Positions 44,928 through 54,117 of a stretch of DNA of 64,000 nt are shown one piece after another. Source of the stretch: Flavobacterium channae (lineage in GTDB: Bacteria; Bacteroidota; Bacteroidia; Flavobacteriales; Flavobacteriaceae); NCBI RefSeq assembly GCF_021172165.1, contig NZ_CP089096.1, positions 2,542,001-2,606,000 of the forward strand, read 5' to 3'. Every line of letters begins with the position of its first letter. Position 1 is the stretch's first letter. Below the pieces are notes generated by a model that searched no databases, was not told where the DNA came from, and worked only from the letters and a program-made list of their open reading frames with translations. Position numbers and translations under genes: made by a program.

Positions 44928-47900
44928 ATGGATAACAAAATAACTAAAAGCTTTGGAATTTCTACATGGGCCATTAACAACAAAATGACCGTGTATGTAA
45001 TTACAGCCATCATATTAATAGGAGGATTAATTTCCTATTACTCAATGCCTCGTGAAGATTTCCCTGAAATCATTGAAACTAAAATTTACGTTAGTTCTAT
45101 TAACCCTGGAAACGCAGCAGAAGATGTTGAAAAATTAATTACAAAACCTCTAGAAGAAGAGTTTAACAATATTTCTGGAGTAACAAAAATTACATCAAAC
45201 ACTTTACAAGATTATTCTATGATCTTAGTAGAATTTGATGAAGACATTACAGTAGATGCGGCAAAACAAAAAGTAAAAGATAAGGTTGACTTAGTAAAAT
45301 CGGAAACCGATTGGCCAGTTATGCCAGGTGGAGAAAAAGTAGAACCAAATGTTTTTGACTTAAACATTGCCGAAGAACAACCAATCTTAAACATCAATTT
45401 ATCGGGAGATTTACCTTTAGATAAATTGAAAGATTATGCCGAATATTTAGAAGATAAAATCGAACGTCTTCCACAAATTAAAGAAGCGGCTATTCGTGGT
45501 GCCCAAGAAAAAGAAGTTGAAATTGCAGTTGATATTTATAAAATGACTGCAGCTCAAGTGAGTTTTGATGATATCATTGGAGCTGTTTCTAGAGAAAATA
45601 CAACTATTTCTGGTGGTAATGTAGTAAACAATGGTATTAAGAAAAACATTCGCGTTGTTGGAGAAATTGAAAATCCGGCTGAACTAGAAGACGTTGTTGT
45701 AAAAAAACAAGACGGTGTTGTTTATCTTAAAGACATTGCTACGATTAAGTTTCAACCAAAAGAAGCAACTACGCATGCTAGAGAATATGGAAATGCTGTT
45801 GTTATGCTTGACGTTAAAAAACGTAGTGGTAAAAACATGATTGAGGCTACTGAAAGCATCAAGAAAATTGTAAAAGAAGCGCAAGACAATTACTTCCCTT
45901 CGAATTTAAAAATTTCGATGGCAAACGATCAATCTTCAAGAACTATCAACCAGGTTGATGATTTAGTAAACAATATCATATTTGGTGTATTATTAGTTGT
46001 TGGTGTCTTAATGTTCTTCTTAGGATTTAGAAGTGCTTTATTCGTAGGTTTTGCGATTCCGCTATCTATGTTTATGTCGTACATCATCTTGTCATCATTT
46101 GGAGTTACATTAAATACAATGGTATTATTTGCCTTAGTAATGGGACTTGGAATGCTTGTAGATAACGGAATTGTAGTAGTTGAAAACGTTCACTCTTTAA
46201 TGAGTCAAGGAATGAGCCGAAAGCAAGCTGCAATTGAAGGAGTTGGAGAAATTGCATGGCCTATTATTGCTTCTACTGCAACTACATTAGCTGCCTTTTT
46301 CCCTCTAGGTTTATGGCCTGGTACAATGGGTAAATTCATGATTTATTTCCCAATGACACTTTCTGTTGTATTATTTTCATCGTTATTCGTTGCTTTAGTA
46401 ATTAATGCACTTATTACAGCTGAATTCATGCAATTGGAAGAAAAAGAAATGTCTCAAAAAACATTAATTCGTTTAAGTAGCATTGTTGGTGGAATCGGAT
46501 TAGTTTTAGTTATCCTTGGTTTTTCATCTGGTGCAAACGGATTAAAAGGTATTGGAAACCTAATGGTTTTCTTTGCTATTATGCTTTGGATTTACAAATA
46601 TTATTTATCAAGAGCCCAAGTATATTTCATGGAAGTTGTTTTAGTAAAACTAGAGAACTTTTATAAAAGAGCATTAATTTTTGCATTGAGCGGAAAAAAA
46701 CCAATAATATTTTTATTTGGTACTATTGGATTATTAATATTTTCATTTGTTTTAGTTGGTATTGCACAGCCTAAAGTTTTATTCTTTCCGGAAAATCAAC
46801 CAAATCAAATCATGACCTACATTGAATTTCCTGAAGGAACAGATATTGCTAAAACCAATGCTTTTACAAAGGAAATAGAGAAAAAAGTATATGCTGTTGC
46901 TAACAAATATACTGATGAAGAAAATTTCAACTTCATGGTAGAATCTGGAGTTGCTCAAGTGGGTGAAGGTGCTGGAAACCCTCAAACCGATGGTGCTTCA
47001 CAAAATGAAATGCCACATAGAGGAAAAATTACGCTTTCAATGCGCGAATACAAATTTAGAAAAGGGGTTAATAGTAGCGACTTGATGAACGAAATTCGTG
47101 CAGCAGTTAAAGGTTATCCTGGTGTTTCTATAATTGTTGAAAAAGATCAAAACGGACCCCCTTCAGGTTATCCAGTAAATATTGAAATTTCTGGTGAAAA
47201 CTACAACGATATGCTTATTGAAGCTGAAAAAGTAAAAGATTTCATCAACTCTAAAAATATCGCTGGAATTGAAGAACTAAAACTAGATGTTAACAAATCT
47301 AAACCAGGTTTAGAAGTTGTTGTAGATAGAAAAGTTGCTGGACAATTAGGAATTTCTACTGCTCAAGTTGGTCAAACATTACGTCGTTCTGTATATGGAG
47401 AAAAAATCTCTACTTATAAAGAAGACAAAGACGATTATGAAATTAATGTTCGTTTCAACGAGGATTTAAAAAATGACAACAGTGCAATTTTCAATCAGCC
47501 TGTAACATTTAGAGATCAAGCTACAGGAAGATTACAACAAGTACCAATTGCTGCTTTGGTTGAAAAAACAAACACTTCTTCTTTCAACACTATTAAACGT
47601 AAAAACTTAAAAAGAGTAATTACGGTTTATTCAAATGTATTAGAAGGATATAATGCAAATGAAATTGTTGGTTCACTTAAAAAAGAAATGGCAACTTATA
47701 AGATGCCAAAAGACACCAACTTTGCTTTTACAGGAGAACAAGAAGAACAAGAGAAAAACTCTTCTTTCTTATTCAAAGCTTTATTAATTGCGATGGGAGG
47801 AATTATTTTAGTAATGGTAGCGCAGTTCAACTCTATTTCTAAACCTGCAATTATTATGTTTACTGTAATTCTAAGTTTTATTGGTGTATTCTTAGGATTA

Positions 47901-48401
47901 GTAATTTTCAGAAATGATTTCGTAATCATCATGACGATGATGGGAATCATCTCGTTAGCCGGAATTGTAGTAAACAACGGAATTGTATTAATAGATTACA
48001 CACAATTATTACTTGACCGAAAAGCAGCTGAAATAGGATTAGAAGAAGGTGAAATTTTAAGCAAACAAGATTACTTTGATGCAATTGTAGAAGGTGGTCG
48101 TTCAAGATTACGCCCAGTATTGTTAACAGCAATCACAACTGTACTTGGTTTAATCCCACTTGCGATTGGTTTAAATATTGACTTCTTTGGATTATTCATC
48201 AATTACAACCCAAACATTTATATGGGAGGTGATAACGTAATCTTCTGGGGACCATTAGCTAAAACGGTAATCTACGGATTAATATTTGCTACGTTCTTAA
48301 CACTAATTATTGTTCCAGTAATGTTCTACTTACTAAACAGAATGAAGATTAGAATAAAAAAAGGGAAACCTACCGAAACGGAAGTTTTACCATCAGTATA
48401 A
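44928..48401 (+). CDS. AcrB/HAE1-family RND efflux pump
   Basis: An 1157-residue inner-membrane pump with 12 expected helices and two large periplasmic porter loops. The motifs LGMLVDNGIVVVENVHSLM (helix 4, about residues 406-424) and GIVVNNGIVLIDYTQ (helix 10) are present. It is about 100 residues longer than E. coli AcrB. Most of the excess is an extra hydrophobic stretch in the central cytoplasmic region (about 510-555) and a charged loop near residue 1030. Substrates are unknown; the TetR gene at the head of the operon suggests inducible drug or bile-type export. Confidence 0.92.
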   Translation: MDNKITKSFGISTWAINNKMTVYVITAIILIGGLISYYSMPREDFPEIIETKIYVSSINPGNAAEDVEKLITKPLEEEFNNISGVTKITSNTLQDYSMILVEFDEDITVDAAKQKVKDKVDLVKSETDWPVMPGGEKVEPNVFDLNIAEEQPILNINLSGDLPLDKLKDYAEYLEDKIERLPQIKEAAIRGAQEKEVEIAVDIYKMTAAQVSFDDIIGAVSRENTTISGGNVVNNGIKKNIRVVGEIENPAELEDVVVKKQDGVVYLKDIATIKFQPKEATTHAREYGNAVVMLDVKKRSGKNMIEATESIKKIVKEAQDNYFPSNLKISMANDQSSRTINQVDDLVNNIIFGVLLVVGVLMFFLGFRSALFVGFAIPLSMFMSYIILSSFGVTLNTMVLFALVMGLGMLVDNGIVVVENVHSLMSQGMSRKQAAIEGVGEIAWPIIASTATTLAAFFPLGLWPGTMGKFMIYFPMTLSVVLFSSLFVALVINALITAEFMQLEEKEMSQKTLIRLSSIVGGIGLVLVILGFSSGANGLKGIGNLMVFFAIMLWIYKYYLSRAQVYFMEVVLVKLENFYKRALIFALSGKKPIIFLFGTIGLLIFSFVLVGIAQPKVLFFPENQPNQIMTYIEFPEGTDIAKTNAFTKEIEKKVYAVANKYTDEENFNFMVESGVAQVGEGAGNPQTDGASQNEMPHRGKITLSMREYKFRKGVNSSDLMNEIRAAVKGYPGVSIIVEKDQNGPPSGYPVNIEISGENYNDMLIEAEKVKDFINSKNIAGIEELKLDVNKSKPGLEVVVDRKVAGQLGISTAQVGQTLRRSVYGEKISTYKEDKDDYEINVRFNEDLKNDNSAIFNQPVTFRDQATGRLQQVPIAALVEKTNTSSFNTIKRKNLKRVITVYSNVLEGYNANEIVGSLKKEMATYKMPKDTNFAFTGEQEEQEKNSSFLFKALLIAMGGIILVMVAQFNSISKPAIIMFTVILSFIGVFLGLVIFRNDFVIIMTMMGIISLAGIVVNNGIVLIDYTQLLLDRKAAEIGLEEGEILSKQDYFDAIVEGGRSRLRPVLLTAITTVLGLIPLAIGLNIDFFGLFINYNPNIYMGGDNVIFWGPLAKTVIYGLIFATFLTLIIVPVMFYLLNRMKIRIKKGKPTETEVLPSV

Positions 48402-48405
48402 AAAG

Positions 48406-48436
48406 AAAAAGTCCCGATTAAATCGGGACTTTTTTT
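48406..48436. terminator. Terminator of the RND operon, shared with the MORN gene
   Basis: Stem GTCCCGAT (48411-48418) with ATCGGGAC (48422-48429), flanked by an A run and a T run, so usable on both strands. Confidence 0.85.
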
Positions 48437-48453
48437 GTATAATTTAAAAACGA

Positions 48454-48798
48454 TTAGTTTTTAACTAAAACGTCTCTTGACCATTTTTTTACTTCAGCAA
48501 TTCTACTATCTGAAAAATCTACTTCGCTTAAAGAAGTATCACTCCAAAAGAACCATTTACCTGTTTTAGTTCCATTTTTATATTCTCCCATGGTTAATTT
48601 AGTTCCATCTTCATTATAAGAAGTCCATTTTCCATGTAATTTGCCGTCTAAGTAATATCCTTCTTGTTTTACTTGTCCGTTATCATAATAATATGTCGCT
48701 TTTACCATTTGGTCAACCACCTCTAATTTTGGTTTTACTTCTTGTGCAAATGACAAGCTAGAAACCAACAACACCGCAGCAATAATTACTTTTTTCAT
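48454..48798 (-). CDS. Exported MORN-repeat protein (YwqK-like)
   Basis: A 114-residue protein with a signal peptide (about residues 1-18, ending LSFAQ). Three MORN-type repeats follow: YYYDNGQVKQEGYY, DGKLHGKWTSYNEDG and GEYKNGTKTGKWFFW, spanning about 37-88. It belongs to the group often named YwqK antitoxin, but no toxin gene is beside it and it is exported, so a toxin-antitoxin role is doubtful. Confidence 0.8.
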   Translation of the reverse strand: MKKVIIAAVLLVSSLSFAQEVKPKLEVVDQMVKATYYYDNGQVKQEGYYLDGKLHGKWTSYNEDGTKLTMGEYKNGTKTGKWFFWSDTSLSEVDFSDSRIAEVKKWSRDVLVKN

Positions 48799-48831
48799 AG
48801 TCTTTTCTTTTTTAGGTTAACATTACAGTAA

Positions 48832-48839
48832 CAAATATA
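48832..48839 (-). promoter_or_regulatory. -7 element for the MORN protein gene
   Basis: CAAATATA reads TATATTTG on the minus strand, an exact TAnnTTTG match, 33 bases before the ATG. Confidence 0.5.
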
Positions 48840-48907
48840 GAACTTATTTTACAATAAAAAAACTTTTGCTTAACAATTTGGTAACATTGGGTAAAAATTT
48901 AACATTG

Positions 48908-48936
48908 AAAAAGCCAATACGTAATGTATTGGCTTT
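48908..48936 (-). terminator. Terminator of the TlpA-like gene
   Basis: Stem AAAGCCAATAC (48910-48920) with GTATTGGCTTT (48926-48936), a five-base loop, and a U tail from the A run at 48908-48912. Confidence 0.8.
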
Positions 48937-48960
48937 GAATTATATATAAAAAAGAGATGA

Positions 48961-49965
48961 TTATTTCACTAAAGTATCTAATAATTCTACTAAAGCATTA
49001 GACGATGGTCTTGGAGCATCAGCCTTAACAACTTTACCAGATGGATCAATTAATAAGAATCTAGGAATTGCATTAATTCCGAATGCTTTAATAAAATCTG
49101 AGTTCCAGTTTTTATCTGCAAACAATTGAATTCCGCCTAATTCTTTGTCAACAACAAATTTTTGCCATTTTTCGTGATCTTTATCAACATCAACTGAAAT
49201 ACTAACAAATTCGATGTTTTTTCCATGATACTTCTCTTCTACTTTTTTCAAATGAGGAATTTCAGCTCTACATGGTCCGCACCAAGTTGCCCAAACATCA
49301 ATGTAAACATATTTCCCTCTTAAATTTTCTAATTTTGTTTTTCCTCCTTTGTGATTTTCGTAATCAAACGATGGTGAAGCAGTTCCTTCAACTTTTTTAG
49401 CAGCAGCTTTTTGATTATAATATTGCGTAAGCATCATGCCTTCTTGTGCAATTCTTGGCTTTAAAAGGCTAACTAATTTTTCATCTAAACCAGCAGATTC
49501 TAATTTTGCTAAATCTTCTTTACCTTTTGCTTCTAATGCAGCTTTAAAAGTTGCTTCGTCTTTTTCTAACAAAGCTTCCAATTCCATTTCAAACTTCTCG
49601 TCAGATAAAGCTTTCTGCGCTAAAAAGTTACTTTCTTTAGCTCCTTTACCAGAATAAACAATTGTTTCATCAAAATCTTTAGCATCCAATTTTAAAGTAA
49701 GCTCATCTCCTCCTCTTAAATACATTAACGAAGATTCAGAACCATCACTAAATTGGTGTAATCCATCAGTCACTTCAAAAGTTGATTCAAAAACTCCTTT
49801 TTTGTTAACAGGAATTACTTGTTTAAATTTATTCGGACCATAAATAGTTAAAGTGTCGCTATTTCTGTTTTCAATTTTAGCCGAAAACTTAACTTTTCCT
49901 TTTGCAGTAGTTTGTGCAAAAGAAAAACCAACCGACAATAGTAATAAGCAAACTAGTTTTTTCAT
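48961..49965 (-). CDS. TlpA-like thiol-disulfide oxidoreductase
   Basis: A 334-residue exported protein with a signal peptide (about residues 1-17, ending FSFAQ). A beta-rich N-terminal domain (about 18-115) and a helical segment (about 120-175) lead to a C-terminal thioredoxin fold with the redox motif ATWCGPCRAEI (about 228-238) and cis-proline AIPRFLLID (about 298-306). It acts in the periplasm, probably in disulfide reduction or cytochrome maturation. No lipobox. Monocistronic. Confidence 0.88.
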   Translation of the reverse strand: MKKLVCLLLLSVGFSFAQTTAKGKVKFSAKIENRNSDTLTIYGPNKFKQVIPVNKKGVFESTFEVTDGLHQFSDGSESSLMYLRGGDELTLKLDAKDFDETIVYSGKGAKESNFLAQKALSDEKFEMELEALLEKDEATFKAALEAKGKEDLAKLESAGLDEKLVSLLKPRIAQEGMMLTQYYNQKAAAKKVEGTASPSFDYENHKGGKTKLENLRGKYVYIDVWATWCGPCRAEIPHLKKVEEKYHGKNIEFVSISVDVDKDHEKWQKFVVDKELGGIQLFADKNWNSDFIKAFGINAIPRFLLIDPSGKVVKADAPRPSSNALVELLDTLVK

Positions 49966-50080
49966 AAAATACGTAAATAAGGTTTCTGTAAAATTATACT
50001 AATATTTTAAAAAACGATAAAATCGAATTAAAATTCTATTTTAATTAACAATTGAACTCTAAAATTTTCTTTTTTGTTCT

Positions 50081-50088
50081 TACTTTTG
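50081..50088 (+). promoter_or_regulatory. aspS promoter -7 element
   Basis: TACTTTTG, an exact TAnnTTTG match, 17 bases before the aspS ATG. Confidence 0.6.
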
Positions 50089-50105
50089 CATAAAATTTTT
50101 TCAAA

Positions 50106-51851
50106 ATGTACAGAAGTCATAACTGTGGCGAACTAAACGCTTCACATATTAATACAGAAGTTACCCTTGCTGGATGGGTTCAAAAATCAAGAGATAAAGG
50201 TTTTATGATTTGGGTTGATTTACGTGACCGTTATGGTATCACGCAATTAATCTTTGACGAACAAAGAACAGACAAAACTGTTTTTGAACTTGCTAAATCT
50301 TTAGGAAGAGAATTCGTAATTCAGGTTAAAGGAACTGTTATTGAGCGTGAATCGAAAAACGCTAATATGGCTACTGGTGATGTTGAAATTTTGGTTTCAG
50401 AATTAACAATTTTAAACGAAGCGCAATTACCTCCTTTCACTATTGAAGATGATACGGATGGTGGTGAAGATATTCGTATGAAATATCGCTACTTAGATAT
50501 CAGAAGAAATCCGGTTAAAAACAACTTATTGTTCCGTCATAAAGTATCGATGGAAGTTAGAAAATATCTTTCTGACCAAGGTTTTTGTGATGTAGAAACA
50601 CCATATTTAATTAAATCTACTCCAGAAGGTGCTCGTGATTTCGTTGTACCAAGCAGAATGAACGAAGGTCAATTTTACGCTTTACCACAATCGCCACAAA
50701 CATTCAAACAGTTATTGATGGTAGGTGGAATGGATAAATATTTCCAAATTGTAAAGTGTTTCCGTGATGAAGATTTACGTGCTGACCGCCAACCAGAATT
50801 TACACAAATCGACTGTGAAATGGCATTTGTAGAACAAGAAGACATTTTAAATATGTTTGAAGGTTTAACACGTCATTTACTAAAAGAAATCAAAGGAATT
50901 GAAGTAGATAAATTCCCAAGAATTACTTACGATTACGCAATGAAAACGTACGGTAATGACAAACCAGATATTCGTTTTGAAATGAAATTTGGAGAGTTAA
51001 ATGCTGTAGCTCAACATAAAGATTTCCCAGTATTCAATTCAGCAGAATTGGTAGTTGGAATCGCTGCACCAGGCTGTGCAAATTATACAAGAAAAGAAAT
51101 TGATGCTTTAATTGATTGGGTAAAACGCCCTCAAATTGGAGCTTCGGGAATGGTATATGTGAAATGTGAAGAAGACGGAACATTTAAATCATCGGTAGAT
51201 AAATTCTATGATCAAGAAGATTTGAAAAAATGGGCTGAAATTACAAATGCAAAACCAGGCGATTTAATTTTAATTTTATCGGGTAATGCTAACAAAGTAA
51301 GAACACAATTATCTGCACTTCGTATGGAGGTTGCTACTCGTTTAGGTTTAAGAAAATCGGATGAGTTTGCTCCTTTATGGGTTGTAGATTTTCCATTATT
51401 AGAATGGGACGAAGAAAGCGGACGTTATCATGCAATGCACCACCCATTTACTTCTCCTAAACCAGAAGATATGGCATTAATTGAAACAGAACCTGGAAAA
51501 GTTCGTGCTAATGCTTATGATATGGTTTTAAATGGAAATGAAATTGGTGGAGGATCTATTCGTATTCACGATAGAGAATTACAGTCTAGAATGTTTGATT
51601 TATTAGGATTCAGCAAAGAAGAAGCACAAGCTCAATTTGGTTTCTTAATGAGCGCATTCGAATTTGGAGCGCCACCACACGGAGGTTTAGCTTTCGGATT
51701 AGACCGTTTAGTTTCAATTTTAGGAGGACAAGAAACGATTCGTGATTTTATTGCATTCCCTAAAAATAATTCAGGAAGAGATGTAATGATTGATGCCCCA
51801 TCTACAATTGATGAAGCGCAATTACAAGAATTACATATAAAATTAAGATAA
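50106..51851 (+). CDS. aspS: Aspartyl-tRNA synthetase
   Basis: A 581-residue class IIb synthetase. An N-terminal OB-fold anticodon-binding domain spans about residues 15-105. Motif 2 is [20 protein letters not shown] (about 214-233), the bacterial-type GAD insert domain spans about 290-400, and motif 3 is [13 protein letters not shown] near the C terminus. It charges tRNA-Asp. With asnS also present in the window, no indirect Asn pathway is required. Confidence 0.97.
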   Translation: MYRSHNCGELNASHINTEVTLAGWVQKSRDKGFMIWVDLRDRYGITQLIFDEQRTDKTVFELAKSLGREFVIQVKGTVIERESKNANMATGDVEILVSELTILNEAQLPPFTIEDDTDGGEDIRMKYRYLDIRRNPVKNNLLFRHKVSMEVRKYLSDQGFCDVETPYLIKSTPEGARDFVVPSRMNEGQFYALPQSPQTFKQLLMVGGMDKYFQIVKCFRDEDLRADRQPEFTQIDCEMAFVEQEDILNMFEGLTRHLLKEIKGIEVDKFPRITYDYAMKTYGNDKPDIRFEMKFGELNAVAQHKDFPVFNSAELVVGIAAPGCANYTRKEIDALIDWVKRPQIGASGMVYVKCEEDGTFKSSVDKFYDQEDLKKWAEITNAKPGDLILILSGNANKVRTQLSALRMEVATRLGLRKSDEFAPLWVVDFPLLEWDEESGRYHAMHHPFTSPKPEDMALIETEPGKVRANAYDMVLNGNEIGGGSIRIHDRELQSRMFDLLGFSKEEAQAQFGFLMSAFEFGAPPHGGLAFGLDRLVSILGGQETIRDFIAFPKNNSGRDVMIDAPSTIDEAQLQELHIKLR

Positions 51852-51858
51852 GTATAAA

Positions 51859-52086
51859 ATGAAAAAGGTTCTAATTGCACTCATCATAATTATTATTGGA
51901 TTTATTTCGTTTGGATATATTCAAAAACAAAACGGATTAAATGGCGATAAATGGATTGGAATTGGAATCTTAATCAGCACATTTGTTTTGATTCCATTAT
52001 TTTTATTTTCTAGATTCAGAAATAAAGAAGTTCGAGATAGAATGTTAAATTTTGAATTAAAGAAAAAAGAAAATACTGAAAACTAA
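51859..52086 (+). CDS. Small membrane protein
   Basis: A 75-residue protein with two hydrophobic helices (about residues 3-21 and 34-53) and a charged cytoplasmic C-terminal tail ending KKKENTEN. No family is recognised. It starts eight bases after the aspS stop and so is probably co-transcribed with it. Confidence 0.6.
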   Translation: MKKVLIALIIIIIGFISFGYIQKQNGLNGDKWIGIGILISTFVLIPLFLFSRFRNKEVRDRMLNFELKKKENTEN

Positions 52087-52113
52087 TAAATTACAAAAAA
52101 AATTAACTTTTTC

Positions 52114-52143
52114 TTGTTCGTGTCATAAATAAGTATATCTTTG
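52114..52143 (+). promoter_or_regulatory. Cold-shock gene promoter
   Basis: TTG (52114-52116) and TATCTTTG (52136-52143) are separated by 19 bases, a good Bacteroidota -33/-7 pair. It lies 27 bases before the chosen ATG. Confidence 0.7.
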
Positions 52144-52170
52144 ATAATTATTAATTTTTTACATTACAAA

Positions 52171-52368
52171 ATGAGAACAGGAAAAGTTAAGTTCTTCAAT
52201 GAATCAAAAGGTTACGGTTTTATTACTGACGATGAAACTGGAAAAGACATTTTCGTACACGCTACTGGAATGAAAGTAGAAACTCTAAACGAAGGAGATA
52301 GCGTAAGTTACGAAGAAGAAGAAGGAAGAAAAGGTAAAGTAGCTGCTCAAGTAGTAGTTATCGAATAA
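52171..52368 (+). CDS. Cold-shock domain protein
   Basis: A 65-residue CspA-like single-stranded nucleic-acid-binding protein. RNP1 is KGYGFI and RNP2 is DIFVHAT. It probably acts as an RNA chaperone. I start it at ATG 52171, where the CSD consensus MRTGKVKFFN begins. The longer frame starts with a TTG at 52141 that overlaps the -7 element and cannot be the real start. Confidence 0.95.
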   Translation: MRTGKVKFFNESKGYGFITDDETGKDIFVHATGMKVETLNEGDSVSYEEEEGRKGKVAAQVVVIE

Positions 52369-52399
52369 TATAAGTATTTTTTGATTACCTAGAAAGATT

Positions 52400-52429
52400 A
52401 AAAGTCCCGATTATATCGGGACTTTTTTT
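52400..52429 (+). terminator. Terminator of the cold-shock gene
   Basis: Stem GTCCCGAT (52404-52411) with ATCGGGAC (52415-52422) and a seven-T tail. The stem is identical to that of the terminator at 48411-48429. Confidence 0.85.
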
Positions 52430-52431
52430 AT

Positions 52432-52914
52432 TTATAACCATTTTGTTTCGCTTTCAGTAGCATCTAAAACATCAATATTTAAAGCTAACTTAAAATTATT
52501 AGCAACCGCAAATGCATCTTCTTTATTGGTAGTTTTATAAAATGTTATGTGCTTATTACGATTGTAAAATAGGTTTACTTTTATAATTTCATATTTCTGA
52601 GTTGTTTCAGCTGTAACTACTCTCACAGTTTGACTTTCTTTAGTTTTAAAAACCGAAACGTATTCAAAATTCGGAATTGGCATCCATTTCCCTATTTTAA
52701 AATTAAATAATTTGTGAAAAGTTCTAAATTGTTTCGTTTCTAAATTAATATCTGAACCTTCTACTACATTCAACCCTAAACCTATTACTATAAAAATAAG
52801 CGCCATTAAACTTCCGGTTAAAACCAGCATTAAAAACCCTAAACTTGCAAATGCAACTCCGATAAAACGCTTAAAAAATGGAATCTCTTTTTGGTAACTA
52901 ATAATTGTATTCAT
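52432..52914 (-). CDS. Two-helix membrane protein of unknown function
   Basis: A 160-residue protein with two closely spaced hydrophobic helices (about residues 17-52) and a soluble C-terminal beta-rich domain (about 55-160). The fold suggests a PH-like or bacterial membrane-anchored domain, but I do not recognise the family. It lies downstream of bioB beyond the bioB terminator, on the same strand. Confidence 0.6.
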   Translation of the reverse strand: MNTIISYQKEIPFFKRFIGVAFASLGFLMLVLTGSLMALIFIVIGLGLNVVEGSDINLETKQFRTFHKLFNFKIGKWMPIPNFEYVSVFKTKESQTVRVVTAETTQKYEIIKVNLFYNRNKHITFYKTTNKEDAFAVANNFKLALNIDVLDATESETKWL

Positions 52915-52924
52915 AAAAATGTAT

Positions 52925-52951
52925 AAAAAAGTCTGTATTACTACAGACTTT
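52925..52951 (-). terminator. Terminator of the biotin operon (after bioB)
   Basis: Stem AAAGTCTGTA (52928-52937) with TACAGACTTT (52942-52951), loop TTAC, and an A run at 52925-52930 that forms the U tail on the minus strand. Confidence 0.85.
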
Positions 52952-52969
52952 CAAAATTGTTTTATTTGT

Positions 52970-54055
52970 TTATTTTTTTGCTACAGAAGCTTCAATGTTC
53001 TTTTCAATTTTATGCCCTGGTCTTGTCCATTTTGGTTTTTCACCTAAAGCTTCATATTGAGAATCACATGCTTCAACTGTTTCTGGTTGCATTTTTTTGA
53101 TGAATGGTTTTTGAGGATTCAATCCTAACAATTCAAACATTTTCATGTCTTCATTCACATCAGGATTTGGAGTCGTTAGTAATTTATCACCAGCAAAAAT
53201 TGAATTAGCTCCTGCAAAGAAACACATTGCTTGTCCTTCTCTAGTCATTTGAGTTCTTCCTGCAGATAAACGCACTTGTGTATCTGGCATTACAATACGA
53301 GTAGTTGCTACCATACGAATCATATCCCAAATTTCAACTGGTTTTTCATCTTCTAATGGTGTTCCTTCAACAGCTACTAATGCATTAATTGGCACCGACT
53401 CTGGTTGAGGATTTAATGAAGCTAAAGCTACTAACATTCCTGCTCTGTCTTCTACTGATTCTCCCATTCCAATAATTCCACCACTACAAACTGTTACATT
53501 AGTTTTTCTAACGTTTGCAATTGTTTCTAAACGGTCTTCATATCCTCTAGTAGAAATAACTTCTTTATAATATTCTTCAGAAGAATCTAAATTGTGATTG
53601 TAAGCATATAAACCAGCTTCAGCTAAACGTTTTGCTTGGTTTTCAGTAAGCATACCTAAAGTACAACAAACTTCCATGTCTAGTTTATTGATAGTTCTAA
53701 CCATCTCTAAAACTTGTTCAAACTCAGGTCCGTCTTTAACATTACGCCAAGCTGCTCCCATACAAACTCTTGAAGAACCTGATGATTTAGCACGTAAAGC
53801 TTGTGCTTTTACTTGTTGCACTGACATTAAGTCGTTTGTTTCAATATCGGTATGATATCTTGCTGCTTGCGGACAATATCCACAATCTTCAGGACATCCG
53901 CCTGTTTTAATAGATAATAATGTAGAAACTTGTACTACATTAGGATCATGATTTGTTCTGTGTATTGTTGCAGCTTCGTACAATAAATCCATCATCGGTT
54001 TGTTGTATAAAGCAATAATTTCTTCTTTGGTCCAGTTATGTCTAGTTGTATTCAT
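52970..54055 (-). CDS. bioB: Biotin synthase
   Basis: A 361-residue radical-SAM enzyme that inserts sulfur into dethiobiotin. The 4Fe-4S motif CPEDCGYC (C-x3-C-x2-C) and the block SSGSSRVCMGAAWR nearby are diagnostic. The start is set at ATG 54055, where MNTTRHNW begins. The longer frame starts with a TTG at 54076 that lies in a minus-strand -7 element (54074-54081); ATGs at 54058 and 54064 are also possible. Last gene of the bio cluster, with its own likely promoter and a strong terminator. Confidence 0.96.
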   Translation of the reverse strand: MNTTRHNWTKEEIIALYNKPMMDLLYEAATIHRTNHDPNVVQVSTLLSIKTGGCPEDCGYCPQAARYHTDIETNDLMSVQQVKAQALRAKSSGSSRVCMGAAWRNVKDGPEFEQVLEMVRTINKLDMEVCCTLGMLTENQAKRLAEAGLYAYNHNLDSSEEYYKEVISTRGYEDRLETIANVRKTNVTVCSGGIIGMGESVEDRAGMLVALASLNPQPESVPINALVAVEGTPLEDEKPVEIWDMIRMVATTRIVMPDTQVRLSAGRTQMTREGQAMCFFAGANSIFAGDKLLTTPNPDVNEDMKMFELLGLNPQKPFIKKMQPETVEACDSQYEALGEKPKWTRPGHKIEKNIEASVAKK

Positions 54056-54073
54056 CATTTTCATATTATTTTT

Positions 54074-54081
54074 CAAATGTA
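54074..54081 (-). promoter_or_regulatory. bioB promoter -7 element
   Basis: CAAATGTA reads TACATTTG on the minus strand, an exact TAnnTTTG match just upstream of bioB. It could allow bioB to be made apart from the upstream bio genes. Confidence 0.55.
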
Positions 54082-54117
54082 AGGAATTCAGATAAAAATT
54101 ACACCATTAATGTTAAT

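Noticed and set aside
48454..48798. Toxin-antitoxin module (YwqK antitoxin)
   Set aside because: Only the MORN protein is present, it is exported, and no toxin gene is adjacent.
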